Of a stretch of DNA of 13,966 nt, positions 1-7,349 are shown piece after piece. The position numbers were made by a program, and so were the translations under genes. The notes under the pieces were generated by a model. That model was not told the origin of the DNA. It ran no database searches and saw nothing but the letters and a program-made list of their open reading frames with translations. The stretch spans positions 1 through 13,966 of the forward strand of contig NZ_JAHQUY010000072.1 in the NCBI RefSeq assembly GCF_019052365.1, read 5' to 3'. How positions within the stretch are numbered: position 1 is the first letter of the stretch; the number at the start of each line of letters is the position of its first letter. This stretch comes from Leyella stercorea. GTDB taxonomy: Bacteria > Bacteroidota > Bacteroidia > Bacteroidales > Bacteroidaceae.

Positions 1-318
1 CCAAAATTTCCCATGCCAGTTCCTATCCGTTTTGACAAAGAAAATTATGAGGAGGGTATCATATATACTTATATTTTTCATGATGGAATTGTATTCTTGC
101 ATGAAGGAGCCTTAATGCAATTTGATATAGATTCTTATATCCCATCAGATTCTGTACTTACAAGAAAGAGTTCTACATATTGGGGAAAAGAGCATGGGAA
201 ATTTTGGAAAAAATATATTTGTGACAGTATCAGATTTTATTACTACAATGTAAATAAAGAAGATAAAAAGAAATATGATGATATTGTTAAATCGATAAGA
301 ATAGAAAAACGCTTTTGA
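1..318 (+). CDS. Hypothetical protein, 5' end probably outside the window
   Basis: The frame is open from base 1 to a TGA at 316-318. An ATG at 13 would give 101 residues, but four in-frame codons precede it, so the gene may start upstream of the window. The protein is rich in aromatic residues (a Tyr run near residues 75-79) and Lys, and ends in a charged stretch resembling the last helix or strand of a small globular domain. I see no signal peptide, membrane helix or catalytic motif in the visible part. It lies in the AT-rich left block on the strand opposite to the conjugation operon. I do not recognise the family. A cargo or immunity-type protein is possible from context only. Confidence 0.6.
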   Translation, partial: PKFPMPVPIRFDKENYEEGIIYTYIFHDGIVFLHEGALMQFDIDSYIPSDSVLTRKSSTYWGKEHGKFWKKYICDSIRFYYYNVNKEDKKKYDDIVKSIRIEKRF

Positions 319-559
319 AATCAAAAATTAATAGTGTAGAACTTATCTTGATGAGAATTGATTTTTGTGATTTACGAATATACATAATTATCAGAATGGA
401 GTCATGGGATAACATTTTGTTTCTGCATGAGATAAACATAGAAAATCCGTGGATAGTCCTATAGACATATTATTGTGCGTTTTTTGATTAATACTACAAT
501 TCTATGCAATAAATTCAACATCCAGTCGTTCTTTAGTTATAACATAAAAGCAAAACAAT
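319..559. other. Intergenic stretch with only a weak 37-codon ORF
   Basis: This 241-base AT-rich gap separates two plus-strand genes. The only plus-strand reading frame of note runs from an ATG at 351 to a TAG at 462-464 (37 residues, rich in Ile and aromatic residues). It could be a tiny gene or the remnant of a decayed one; nothing supports expression. I see no convincing Bacteroidetes promoter (TTTG at -33 with TAnnTTTG at -7), although the promoter for the gene at 560 must lie here if it has its own. Confidence 0.3.
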
Positions 560-895
560 ATGAACTATATTTGTCTTTGGGGAATATTAGCGTTTATAAC
601 AGGAATTGCAATAATGTTTTCAGTTATTAAGCACAAAAAGTCGGTAAGTGCCATAAAAAATGGCACTTACTTGATTTTTTCAATTTTGATGATATGCTTA
701 GGAATAACAACCATCTTATTTAAAAGATATGATAGTATTTGTGCAATATCCTTTGGTATTACATTCCTAAATATCACATACAAAGACAGGCGTAATTTCC
801 CACCGAGTTTTACAATAAACTATATTAATTATCTTAACGGATATGTTGCTGGTTTTGTGTCTATAATGTATGGTTTGTTTAGAATATTTGAATAA
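560..895 (+). CDS. Small multi-pass membrane protein of unknown function
   Basis: This encodes 111 residues with hydrophobic segments near residues 4-22, 37-53, about 58-72 and 88-109, so three or four membrane passes are likely. A short basic loop (HKK, about residues 25-27) follows the first helix. There is no signal peptidase site and no recognised motif. The next gene starts 13 bases downstream on the same strand, so the two may be co-transcribed. The gene is much more AT-rich than the minus-strand operon, which suggests separate acquisition. A perfect hairpin at 644-670 lies inside its coding sequence. Small membrane proteins in such blocks can be immunity proteins, but nothing here proves that. 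Confidence 0.65.
   Translation: MNYICLWGILAFITGIAIMFSVIKHKKSVSAIKNGTYLIFSILMICLGITTILFKRYDSICAISFGITFLNITYKDRRNFPPSFTINYINYLNGYVAGFVSIMYGLFRIFE
644..670. repeat. Perfect 11-bp inverted repeat with 5-base loop inside a coding gene
   Basis: The arms at 644-654 and 660-670 (GTAAGTGCCAT and its exact complement) flank an all-A loop at 655-659. A T-rich run follows each arm on its own outgoing strand: TTGATTTTTT after the right arm on plus, and CGACTTTTTG after the left arm on minus. The element therefore has the form of a bidirectional intrinsic terminator, but it sits within codons 29-37 of the 111-residue membrane-protein gene. It may act as an attenuator or simply form an mRNA hairpin. Confidence 0.6.
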
Positions 896-908
896 ATAAT
901 CAAGTAAT

Positions 909-1289
909 ATGTCAATACAATTCCCTATACTTAATATTTCCTTAAGTAATTTAAGTTCACAGGATTTGGAAGAAACCCACATTGGAGACTTATGGGATTA
1001 TCCTGGCGATAATAGTATCTTTGAAGAATACTACAATAATCAAAAATATGTTGACCAAAGTGGGCATATATTTAAAATAATAGGAAAAAGAAAATCAAAT
1101 TTTATAAATTCAATAATCCATTTTAATAAAAAAGAACTGATATTTGAGGATTGTGGTGAGACTATTAGCTTCTCTGTATTGAAGGATTTTTTAATCAATA
1201 GATACAATTCATTAGATGATAATTTAGCTAAGTCGGTTCTGATTAGATTAACAAAACAATCAAAAAATATCAAGGATTTAATTGGGTAA
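909..1289 (+). CDS. Hypothetical protein, 126 residues
   Basis: This is a soluble-looking 126-residue protein with no signal peptide or membrane helix. The N-terminal half is acidic (around residues 20-40), the middle is basic (GKRKS near residue 60), and the C-terminal third looks helical and Lys/Asn-rich. It starts 13 bases after the membrane-protein gene, and the shared strand and composition suggest a two-gene unit. I recognise no domain. Pairing of a small membrane protein with a small soluble protein is compatible with a toxin-immunity or regulatory pair, but this is inference from arrangement alone. Confidence 0.6.
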   Translation: MSIQFPILNISLSNLSSQDLEETHIGDLWDYPGDNSIFEEYYNNQKYVDQSGHIFKIIGKRKSNFINSIIHFNKKELIFEDCGETISFSVLKDFLINRYNSLDDNLAKSVLIRLTKQSKNIKDLIG

Positions 1290-1317
1290 ACGTAAAAACA
1301 TAGCCCATTTTTGAGGT

Positions 1318-1376
1318 AGTGTAAATAAACTGTATCAAGCGATAACAATTAAAGCCAACACAGTTTATTTTACACT
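1318..1376. repeat. Imperfect inverted repeats resembling insertion-sequence ends
   Basis: The left arm at 1318-1333 (AGTGTAAATAAACTGT) and right arm at 1360-1376 are inverted copies differing by one extra T in the right arm. They are separated by 26 bases. Similarity appears to continue weakly outward (a GAGG/GGAG-like flank on each side). The loop is too long and no T-run follows, so a terminator is unlikely. The form fits the two terminal repeats of an insertion sequence that lost its transposase, or a very short non-autonomous element. The right arm covers the stop codon of the small minus-strand gene. Confidence 0.4.
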
Positions 1377-1516
1377 CTCCATACTTTCTTATTCAGAGTA
1401 TAGTTATTCCCATCCTCCGCTGACTTGTCTATGTATGATGCTACAAAATAGATAATCGAAAAGACCGTATAAAGGAAACACGGCAAGAATATCCAAAGCA
1501 AAGTCTTTACCCACAT
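1370..1516 (-). CDS. 48-residue single-pass membrane protein
   Basis: Reading the minus strand from an ATG at 1516-1514 to a TAA at 1372-1370 gives 48 residues. After MWVKT comes a long hydrophobic stretch (about residues 5-28), then an acidic and polar tail ending in WRV. The composition is typical of a small inner-membrane protein. It lies downstream of the operon terminator, so it probably has its own promoter, though none is evident. Its last codons fall inside the right arm of the inverted repeat at 1318-1376, so the C terminus may have been altered by an insertion event. Function unknown. Confidence 0.5.
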   Translation of the reverse strand: MWVKTLLWIFLPCFLYTVFSIIYFVASYIDKSAEDGNNYTLNKKVWRV

Positions 1517-1556
1517 TCTTACAAGTCACCCTGCGCTAATCTTGATTCTATAGACA

Positions 1557-1592
1557 CAAAAAGACCTGAATGCTATAATAGCAGACAGGTCT
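1557..1592 (-). terminator. Intrinsic terminator of the minus-strand operon
   Basis: On the minus strand, starting 28 bases after the OmpA stop codon, the stem CAGACCT...AGGTCTT (arms 1586-1592 and 1562-1568) encloses a second small palindrome, GCTATTATAGC at 1572-1582. A run of five T (1562-1558) follows. Stem, position and T-tract all fit rho-independent termination of the long operon. Confidence 0.7.
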
Positions 1593-1619
1593 GATTTTAG
1601 GTAATAGAAAAAGTTTGTT

Positions 1620-2888
1620 CTATTGAGTCAATAGTACCACTCCAAATCTATTGGCTTCTTTGGGTAAGAATTGCTCAATGCCACCTAAACTTGTAGCTTT
1701 CATGGCATCTTTATCAACACCTCGTTTTATCAATTGTTTACAGATGTACTTGGCTCTTTCAATACTCAGATGGCGATTTCGCTTATCTGAGCCAGTTGCT
1801 TTGTCAGCTGCTCCCGATATATGAATGGTTAAGTTTTGTTCTTTTGCAATCTTTGCAATCTCATCAAGATTGACCAACTGTGTTTTGTCCACCAATTTTG
1901 CTGTGTTCAACTTGAAATAGAAGTAAATGGGAACACCTATGGTTACTTTTGTCTTCTGTGACAGGCTATCCGAAGAACTATCATTGTTCTCATTTCCTAA
2001 CGACATTCTATAACGGAGGGAGTTAAGACCACTATAGTTGTTCTTGTCTGTGGATGGTGCTTCGATATTGTTGTTGGCATTGGCTTGTTGTGAGTGTTCC
2101 GAATATCTCTTCAGAAGATAGTTGTTTTGGTTGATGTACGGACGTGCATCAACGACTTTTTTCCATCCTCTCTTGCCTATGGTATACGACAAACCGACTG
2201 AGGCATTGACCATGTGGTCACCAAATCTGCTTGAAGCTCCGACGCAATCAAAGCTTTTCATCGTTGTCATACCACTGACTTCACCGACAAGATGAAGACG
2301 GTCAGCAAGAAGATAGCGAAACTCGACACCATAGCTGAAAGCAAACGGATGGTTGCCGGAAGGGACATTGTCCGTTAGAAAATAACCAGGAATGTTTGAC
2401 GAGTTGTATATCATACCGACACCGATGTAAGGAATTACATCAAATTTCGACAAACCATACTCGTTGCACTGCAGGTTGTGCGTGAGATTATACATGAAGT
2501 CCGCATGAACGAACTGGTACTTCATAGACTGTAAGTTTGCATTCTTGAATTTAATCCCTTGATAACCAATTCTGCCACCGACGGCAGGAGTGAACCACTT
2601 ACCAACACCGATTTGCAACACCGGCATAACACGGTCGAAAAGGTCTCCACACCCTATAGGAGTGCCGATGAAAGCGGAGGTTCCTCCTTTTGCTTCCACG
2701 AACCAATTGTTATCCCAACCAGTAGTTGATGTTATACCGTCAAGGTAAGATGGAGTTAAGGGAACAAGTAACTCGGCTTTGTCCCTTGCTTCAATTTGGC
2801 ATCGTTGCTGTGCCGTCACAATACTGTCTCTTGCCATAGACACCATAGATGTCAGGCTGAGCAGAAACATGAATACATACTTCTTCAT
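1620..2888 (-). CDS. OmpA-family outer-membrane protein
   Basis: The 422-residue protein has an N-terminal signal peptide (Lys-Lys, then a hydrophobic core; cleavage probably after Ala19). A region of about residues 60-240 has the alternating pattern and aromatic strand ends of an outer-membrane beta-barrel. A polar Asn/Ser-rich linker follows (about 265-312), then an OmpA-like peptidoglycan-binding domain (about 318-422). In that domain Asp362 and the N-x-x-L-S-x-x-R-A motif at 371-379 keep the Asp and Arg that bind diaminopimelate in the family. The start codon overlaps the end of the phosphoribosyltransferase gene by four bases, which implies translational coupling. As the last gene of a transfer operon it may anchor or stabilise the envelope around the conjugation machine; that role is inferred. 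Confidence 0.85.
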   Translation of the reverse strand: MKKYVFMFLLSLTSMVSMARDSIVTAQQRCQIEARDKAELLVPLTPSYLDGITSTTGWDNNWFVEAKGGTSAFIGTPIGCGDLFDRVMPVLQIGVGKWFTPAVGGRIGYQGIKFKNANLQSMKYQFVHADFMYNLTHNLQCNEYGLSKFDVIPYIGVGMIYNSSNIPGYFLTDNVPSGNHPFAFSYGVEFRYLLADRLHLVGEVSGMTTMKSFDCVGASSRFGDHMVNASVGLSYTIGKRGWKKVVDARPYINQNNYLLKRYSEHSQQANANNNIEAPSTDKNNYSGLNSLRYRMSLGNENNDSSSDSLSQKTKVTIGVPIYFYFKLNTAKLVDKTQLVNLDEIAKIAKEQNLTIHISGAADKATGSDKRNRHLSIERAKYICKQLIKRGVDKDAMKATSLGGIEQFLPKEANRFGVVLLTQ

Positions 2889-3820
2889 AATTTGAATTTG
2901 ATTGTTTTACTTTCTTCTGTTATTTCTTTAGTTTTGACACCTTGAACCCCATTTCTTGGAACTTCTGTCTCCATTGCTGGCAGATTGGGGCATTCTTGGT
3001 GTGTTCGTTGAACTCTTGCGCAGAGTTGTGCAACTGTTGTTTTTGCTTTGGCGTTAACCATTCTGGAGAGTTTTGCCGCTTCTCCGATGGTAAGACACCT
3101 GATTTCTGATGCAATTCCATATTTTCTTAAATCTTGGTCTGTAATACCCGATGCCTTTAGTCTTTCGATAAGGCTGTTGTCTATTCTTATATCTTTAAGC
3201 TTGCCGAAGCTGCCATGACCGAATGTGGTCATCATCACCACATTACCACCCTTGCTTTGTATGTAGTCCCTCATATCTCTAAGTTCGGCACCTGATGTGA
3301 TAAAATCATCCACAAGGATATAGTCTACCCCTTTCTTGACCTCACCTTCAAAACGTACACGTTTGCTAATCCTTGATATGTCAGAAGCATTGGTGTGGGA
3401 GACATCTGTGACCGCAATGATATTATGCTCTACGTTCATCCCTATTGCCGAAAATTTTGCAGCGTAAGCAGCCGGTATCATATTGACCTTGCTGTCTTGC
3501 ATCTTGTGATTATAAGCAATATGGGCGTTGGGATAGCATCTTGCAATAGAGCAAACCTTATCGTCCTTAACCAAGTCGTTGACCAAGCGTAACGCTGCAT
3601 CATAATCTCCATGTTTTGCTGCATGGAAATCAGGATGTTTGCGTGCTATGGCAGAACTGGTATGATTGATAACAGCAGGGAAATAGTTACCCCAAGCCAT
3701 CCCTTCTGGCATATTGTCTTTCTGCTGTAACATATATATCGCTGTACTCAAATCAACTTCTATTGGCGTATTTCCAAGATACATCTCTGCTCCTTCTTCT
3801 TCTGATATTGTGAACAACAC
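2885..3820 (-). CDS. Phosphoribosyltransferase-fold protein
   Basis: The protein carries a type I phosphoribosyltransferase PRPP loop, ILVDDFITSGAEL, with Asp171 and Asp172 followed by TSG (numbering from a GTG start at 3820). Beta strands precede the loop as expected. The C-terminal ~100 residues are extra and basic. The substrate cannot be told; members include nucleobase salvage enzymes and ComF-like proteins linked to DNA uptake. The start is uncertain: GTG at 3820 or ATG at 3784 are the only standard choices, yet the upstream in-frame codons still look protein-like back to a stop inside the ArdC gene. It lies 28 bases after the ArdC gene and overlaps the OmpA gene by four bases. Confidence 0.75.
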   Translation of the reverse strand: MLFTISEEEGAEMYLGNTPIEVDLSTAIYMLQQKDNMPEGMAWGNYFPAVINHTSSAIARKHPDFHAAKHGDYDAALRLVNDLVKDDKVCSIARCYPNAHIAYNHKMQDSKVNMIPAAYAAKFSAIGMNVEHNIIAVTDVSHTNASDISRISKRVRFEGEVKKGVDYILVDDFITSGAELRDMRDYIQSKGGNVVMMTTFGHGSFGKLKDIRIDNSLIERLKASGITDQDLRKYGIASEIRCLTIGEAAKLSRMVNAKAKTTVAQLCARVQRTHQECPNLPAMETEVPRNGVQGVKTKEITEESKTIKFKL

Positions 3821-3848
3821 TTCTAATTTAGGGTTCGGCTCATATATT

Positions 3849-5102
3849 TTAACGATGAAATCGGGGCTGTTCGGTGCTTCTTGCTACTACCTCCTCATGT
3901 TGGACTTGGGGTTTGGTTTGCTCTTGTGTAGACTGATTTTCTTGATTTGACACAGTCGGTCTCTCAGCCTTGTTACCAAAAACAGGGGTGAAAGCCTTGT
4001 TCTTTTCACGGATGTCCGAGAAATCAGCCTCCCAACCGTCTCGTTCAAGACGCTGCGCCACAGCATCAAGCCTCTGACTGATGAATGAGGAAGAACGCTT
4101 GACATCCATTAGAGAGGTCTTGATGAAATTGGGGTCTTCCTTCAGACTGTCAAGCCAAGACTTCAAGTAAGCGGCGCTGTCACTTTTTACATGCTTCTCC
4201 ATTCCGTACTGTGAAGAGACAAGTGCGGCTGTAAGCTCTGCGACAAGTTCTTCCTTTGCGTATGACTCACTTCCAAAGGTGGAGCCTGGAGCCAATCGAT
4301 TCAAGCGGTTTTCTGAACCTGAGGCATGGCTCATCTCATGTAAGAGATTGCTGTAGAAGGACTCACCATCTATGAACTGTGCCTTTTCAGGAATGACTAT
4401 CTCGTCTTTACTGATGCTATAATAGGCATTGTCCCCATGAATGGGCTTTATGGGACATACATAGAGGTCTTTCTCTATCATGGCATCCAAAGCAGGGAAA
4501 TCAACCATACCATCTGTGGTGCGCAGACTTTGCCCAACGGCTTCATCCTTGAACTTTTGATACATCTCTGGACGTGCTTCTTTGAGATTGGTCTGGTCGA
4601 GATTGAAGACGTTATAAACCTGTAACTTTGGGTAGACATTGTAGTTATTCCTCTCGTCTTGAGTGAGCTGCTTATAATCGTCGTACTTGATGTGCTCTTT
4701 TGTTTCTTTATGTACACATGTGAATGTGGTCAGCATAACCGGGGTGCTCTTTTCTCCTTTGTTGATGCCGACACGAGGGAGTTTGTTGCCGTTCTCGTCT
4801 ACAGCTGCCTTCTTGCCATCTTTGTCTTTTGTGAAGTTCAGACTTACAATGCGGTCAAAGGTGGCATAACGGGAAGTCTGCCATCCATTCTTTTCCTGCA
4901 TGAGCATCAGAACAATGCTGTTCATGCCATTGTAGTTCCGACCATTGAGGTTTTTGGGCAGTTGGGCTACTTGCGGTGAAAACCAGGGCTTCTTCCAATC
5001 TTCCTGCAAGTTGCGGATCTTTTCAATCATAAGTTCCGCAAAGGTGTTCAAAGCGCGGTCTTCCGCACTAAGCCCATCGGTATTGTATGTATTCTTTTTC
5101 AT
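3849..5102 (-). CDS. ArdC-type antirestriction protein with intact zincin domain
   Basis: This 417-residue protein has the ArdC architecture. An N-terminal ssDNA-binding-like domain (about residues 12-170) contains the conserved KPW, NGRNYNGMN and VYNVFNLDQ segments. A zinc metallopeptidase domain (about 200-350) follows, with HEMSH at 255-259 and a downstream EELVAE (284-289) supplying the likely third ligand. The ArdC family protects incoming plasmid DNA from host restriction. The C-terminal ~50 residues are Gln/Glu-rich and unstructured, ending RFHR. The gene lies 10 bases after the ssDNA-binding gene, consistent with a shared role on single-stranded transferred DNA. It differs from the second ArdC-like gene of this operon, whose active site is lost. 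Confidence 0.85.
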   Translation of the reverse strand: MKKNTYNTDGLSAEDRALNTFAELMIEKIRNLQEDWKKPWFSPQVAQLPKNLNGRNYNGMNSIVLMLMQEKNGWQTSRYATFDRIVSLNFTKDKDGKKAAVDENGNKLPRVGINKGEKSTPVMLTTFTCVHKETKEHIKYDDYKQLTQDERNNYNVYPKLQVYNVFNLDQTNLKEARPEMYQKFKDEAVGQSLRTTDGMVDFPALDAMIEKDLYVCPIKPIHGDNAYYSISKDEIVIPEKAQFIDGESFYSNLLHEMSHASGSENRLNRLAPGSTFGSESYAKEELVAELTAALVSSQYGMEKHVKSDSAAYLKSWLDSLKEDPNFIKTSLMDVKRSSSFISQRLDAVAQRLERDGWEADFSDIREKNKAFTPVFGNKAERPTVSNQENQSTQEQTKPQVQHEEVVARSTEQPRFHR

Positions 5103-5112
5103 ACGCTCTGCT

Positions 5113-5742
5113 TTACTGTTGGGTGTTGATGTATTCGGTCATGTCATGCACACGGCAAGAAAGTCTTACCACGTCATTGTAGGCTGAAACCTGCAATTCA
5201 CCGGTTATGTCCACATGTGCCTTGGAGTGCATCCAATCAGGAATGATGCTCTCAACTGCTGCGCCTTTTTCTGGGAAGCGCATGAAATTAACCCATGTGC
5301 TCAGATACTCCTGTCCGTTCTTTTCCAAGGAATAGGCAGAGAACACGATGAACGGATGACCGTTCTTGTCTGTCTTCTGCTGATAGATATTCTCTTTCTT
5401 CAGATAGCCACGGAATGAGAGTGTACCTGAAATAGAGTCAAGTTCAGCCACATTCTGGGCAGTTATGGCGTTGCCTGTCAGATAGAAGTTCAAATTGTCT
5501 TCTTTCTTGCGGATGTCCAAATTGCCGTTTACTGCCACACGCAGTCCTTCAACATAAGACTGCGCCTCGTCCTGCTTGGCGTTTGGAAGCGAGACAAACA
5601 CATCGATGCTTTTACTTGTTGTCTTAGCATCCGTTAAAACGACTGTCATGACAAATGACAAATACGGATTGTTGTTCTTGTCTGTACGAATATTTGCGCT
5701 GCGCTTTATCGTACCTATGACATTTGCTTCTGCTTTAATCAT
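5113..5742 (-). CDS. Tandem OB-fold single-stranded DNA-binding protein
   Basis: The 209-residue protein appears to contain two OB-folds in a row: residues about 3-95 and 100-205. Each half opens with a similar G-x-hydrophobic-K strand, then a TDKN-N/G-PY/PF loop and an FVM/FSA-type strand (GTIKRSANIRTDKNNNPY versus GYLKKENIYQQKTDKNGHPF). This resembles a duplicated SSB core lacking the acidic SSB tail. It likely coats transferred or replicating single-stranded DNA. It lies between the peptidoglycan hydrolase and ArdC genes with short gaps on both sides (21 and 10 bases), so it is translated from the operon mRNA. Confidence 0.75.
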   Translation of the reverse strand: MIKAEANVIGTIKRSANIRTDKNNNPYLSFVMTVVLTDAKTTSKSIDVFVSLPNAKQDEAQSYVEGLRVAVNGNLDIRKKEDNLNFYLTGNAITAQNVAELDSISGTLSFRGYLKKENIYQQKTDKNGHPFIVFSAYSLEKNGQEYLSTWVNFMRFPEKGAAVESIIPDWMHSKAHVDITGELQVSAYNDVVRLSCRVHDMTEYINTQQ

Positions 5743-5763
5743 ATCTTGTAAGTTTGATTGTTA

Positions 5764-7338
5764 TTATCTTCTTTGAATGGTCTGTTGCTGGGATTGTTGC
5801 TGTGCTTCAATCTGCTCATAATTGTTGGATGCCTGATAAGAGAATGTTATGGCATTGACAATGCAGCCAATCCTTTGTCGCTTTGTGGTATCGTCACTGT
5901 CGCTTTGAAGAATGTTGGAGATACTGTTCTTCTCTGCATTGGTCAATTCATGGGAGTATTCCTTCTTGCCATCATTAACAACAAGAACCGCATTTCCTTT
6001 GTCATTGATGCTCAATACAGCAGACTTTAGGTTGGGGACAAAGCTGCTGATGTCAATATGACGATTGATAACAGCATCACTGACCGCTTGCATCTTTTCT
6101 TCCTTACTCTTGTTCTCCATTTGGATGGTAAGCATAAGCAATGTCATGAACATTTGCATAAGGTTTCCCAAGAGACCTTTGTCACCTCCACCTTCAATGC
6201 CGAGGGCTGCATCTTCAGAGCCGAGGAGTTTACTCATCCAGTTTTCTGGTGTTTGCTCGTCGGTGTTTACAGCTTTTGTTCCGGCTGTCATGTATTCGGC
6301 AAGTATGTTCTTTCCGTTATATTGTGCCTCGATATTGAGATTGCCCTTTTGACTGATTTCTGCAAGGTAGGCAGCTGGATTGACCCATTGCAACTTATTG
6401 TCTGCCGAGACGTTAATGACACCAAAATGAAGATGCTCACCAGTGGTTCGTGTGCCGGTATTACCAGAAACACCCAACTTCTGACCAGCATTGACCGTAT
6501 CGCCTTTCTTGACGGATATTTCACTAAGATGCATGTATTGCACTCTTGTTTTAGTTCCGTCTTCACGAGCATACTCCACCGTAACGGTTTTACCGCCACC
6601 AGTTGTAGTTCGATGATCGACACCGACAACCACGCCATTGTTTTCTGTAGCAAGGACATTGTCCTTATTGGTCTTGATGTCTATGCCGTGGTGTATCTGC
6701 GTTTTGCCTTTGTTTATAGGATCTTCGCGTTGACCGTAAGGAGACGTAATGAGCATGAACTCCCTGCGCTGTACCGGCATACTGTAACTTGATTTTGGCA
6801 AATTCATTCCAGTAGCTTTGGCTTTTGCACCTTCATTGTTTGACAATGGGTTGGACTGAACACCGAACTGCTTTCCCTCGGCATTCATCTGTTGTATCAC
6901 CATTTTGTCAAAACGTTGGAGCTTTGCACCTTCAATAACATCAACTAATGTGGACACATAGTTGCTATCAGACGCATAACCACCTTTTTTGATACCTGCA
7001 GCCCAACCTTTATAGTCATCATGAGATAGTTTTCTAACATATTGTTGGTACCGCTGCGCCATGAGTACCTTGGAATGGTCTTCATAGCTTTGCCCTACAT
7101 TGTCATATTTCTTGAATTTCTCATTTGGCTTGTCATCGTCTGCCAGGACATAGTTTCCATTATATGTACCCTTTACGCCGAAATGGTTGTTGGCTGAATT
7201 TGCCAGTGGGCTTCTGCCGTCGGCAGACTCTATGATGCCCTGGGCAAGAGTTATTGATGCAGGTATGCCATATCGCCGCATCTGCTCCATAGCATACTCT
7301 GCATACCGTTCTATATATTGCTGTCTTGATGATGTCAT
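5764..7338 (-). CDS. Bifunctional peptidoglycan hydrolase: glucosaminidase plus M23 endopeptidase
   Basis: Two cell-wall domains sit in one 524-residue protein. Residues about 5-148 form a FlgJ/glucosaminidase-type domain (GIPASITLAQGIIESADG with Glu37 as likely catalytic acid, then NNHFGVKG). Residues about 195-328 form an M23 metallopeptidase with HxxxD at 216-220, a conserved His270 and HLH at 302-304, so all zinc and catalytic residues are present. A hydrophobic stretch follows at about 383-401, then a C-terminal domain of unknown fold and a Gln-rich tail ending IQRR. There is no N-terminal signal peptide, although the substrate is periplasmic. It most likely opens the wall for the transfer apparatus, comparable in role to VirB1. 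Secretion may use the transfer system or the internal hydrophobic segment. Confidence 0.85.
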   Translation of the reverse strand: MTSSRQQYIERYAEYAMEQMRRYGIPASITLAQGIIESADGRSPLANSANNHFGVKGTYNGNYVLADDDKPNEKFKKYDNVGQSYEDHSKVLMAQRYQQYVRKLSHDDYKGWAAGIKKGGYASDSNYVSTLVDVIEGAKLQRFDKMVIQQMNAEGKQFGVQSNPLSNNEGAKAKATGMNLPKSSYSMPVQRREFMLITSPYGQREDPINKGKTQIHHGIDIKTNKDNVLATENNGVVVGVDHRTTTGGGKTVTVEYAREDGTKTRVQYMHLSEISVKKGDTVNAGQKLGVSGNTGTRTTGEHLHFGVINVSADNKLQWVNPAAYLAEISQKGNLNIEAQYNGKNILAEYMTAGTKAVNTDEQTPENWMSKLLGSEDAALGIEGGGDKGLLGNLMQMFMTLLMLTIQMENKSKEEKMQAVSDAVINRHIDISSFVPNLKSAVLSINDKGNAVLVVNDGKKEYSHELTNAEKNSISNILQSDSDDTTKRQRIGCIVNAITFSYQASNNYEQIEAQQQSQQQTIQRR

Positions 7339-7349
7339 ATCATACTGCT

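Noticed and set aside
767..982. Minus-strand open frame of 71 codons
   Set aside because: It spans two plus-strand genes in antisense and has no supporting features.
1318..1376. Terminator between the convergent genes
   Set aside because: The loop is 26 bases, the arms are AT-rich and no T-run follows, so intrinsic termination is unlikely.
6058..6792. Plus-strand open frame of 244 codons
   Set aside because: It lies wholly antisense to the glucosaminidase/M23 gene, whose motifs are clear; its translation is Cys/Phe-rich and matches no protein pattern.
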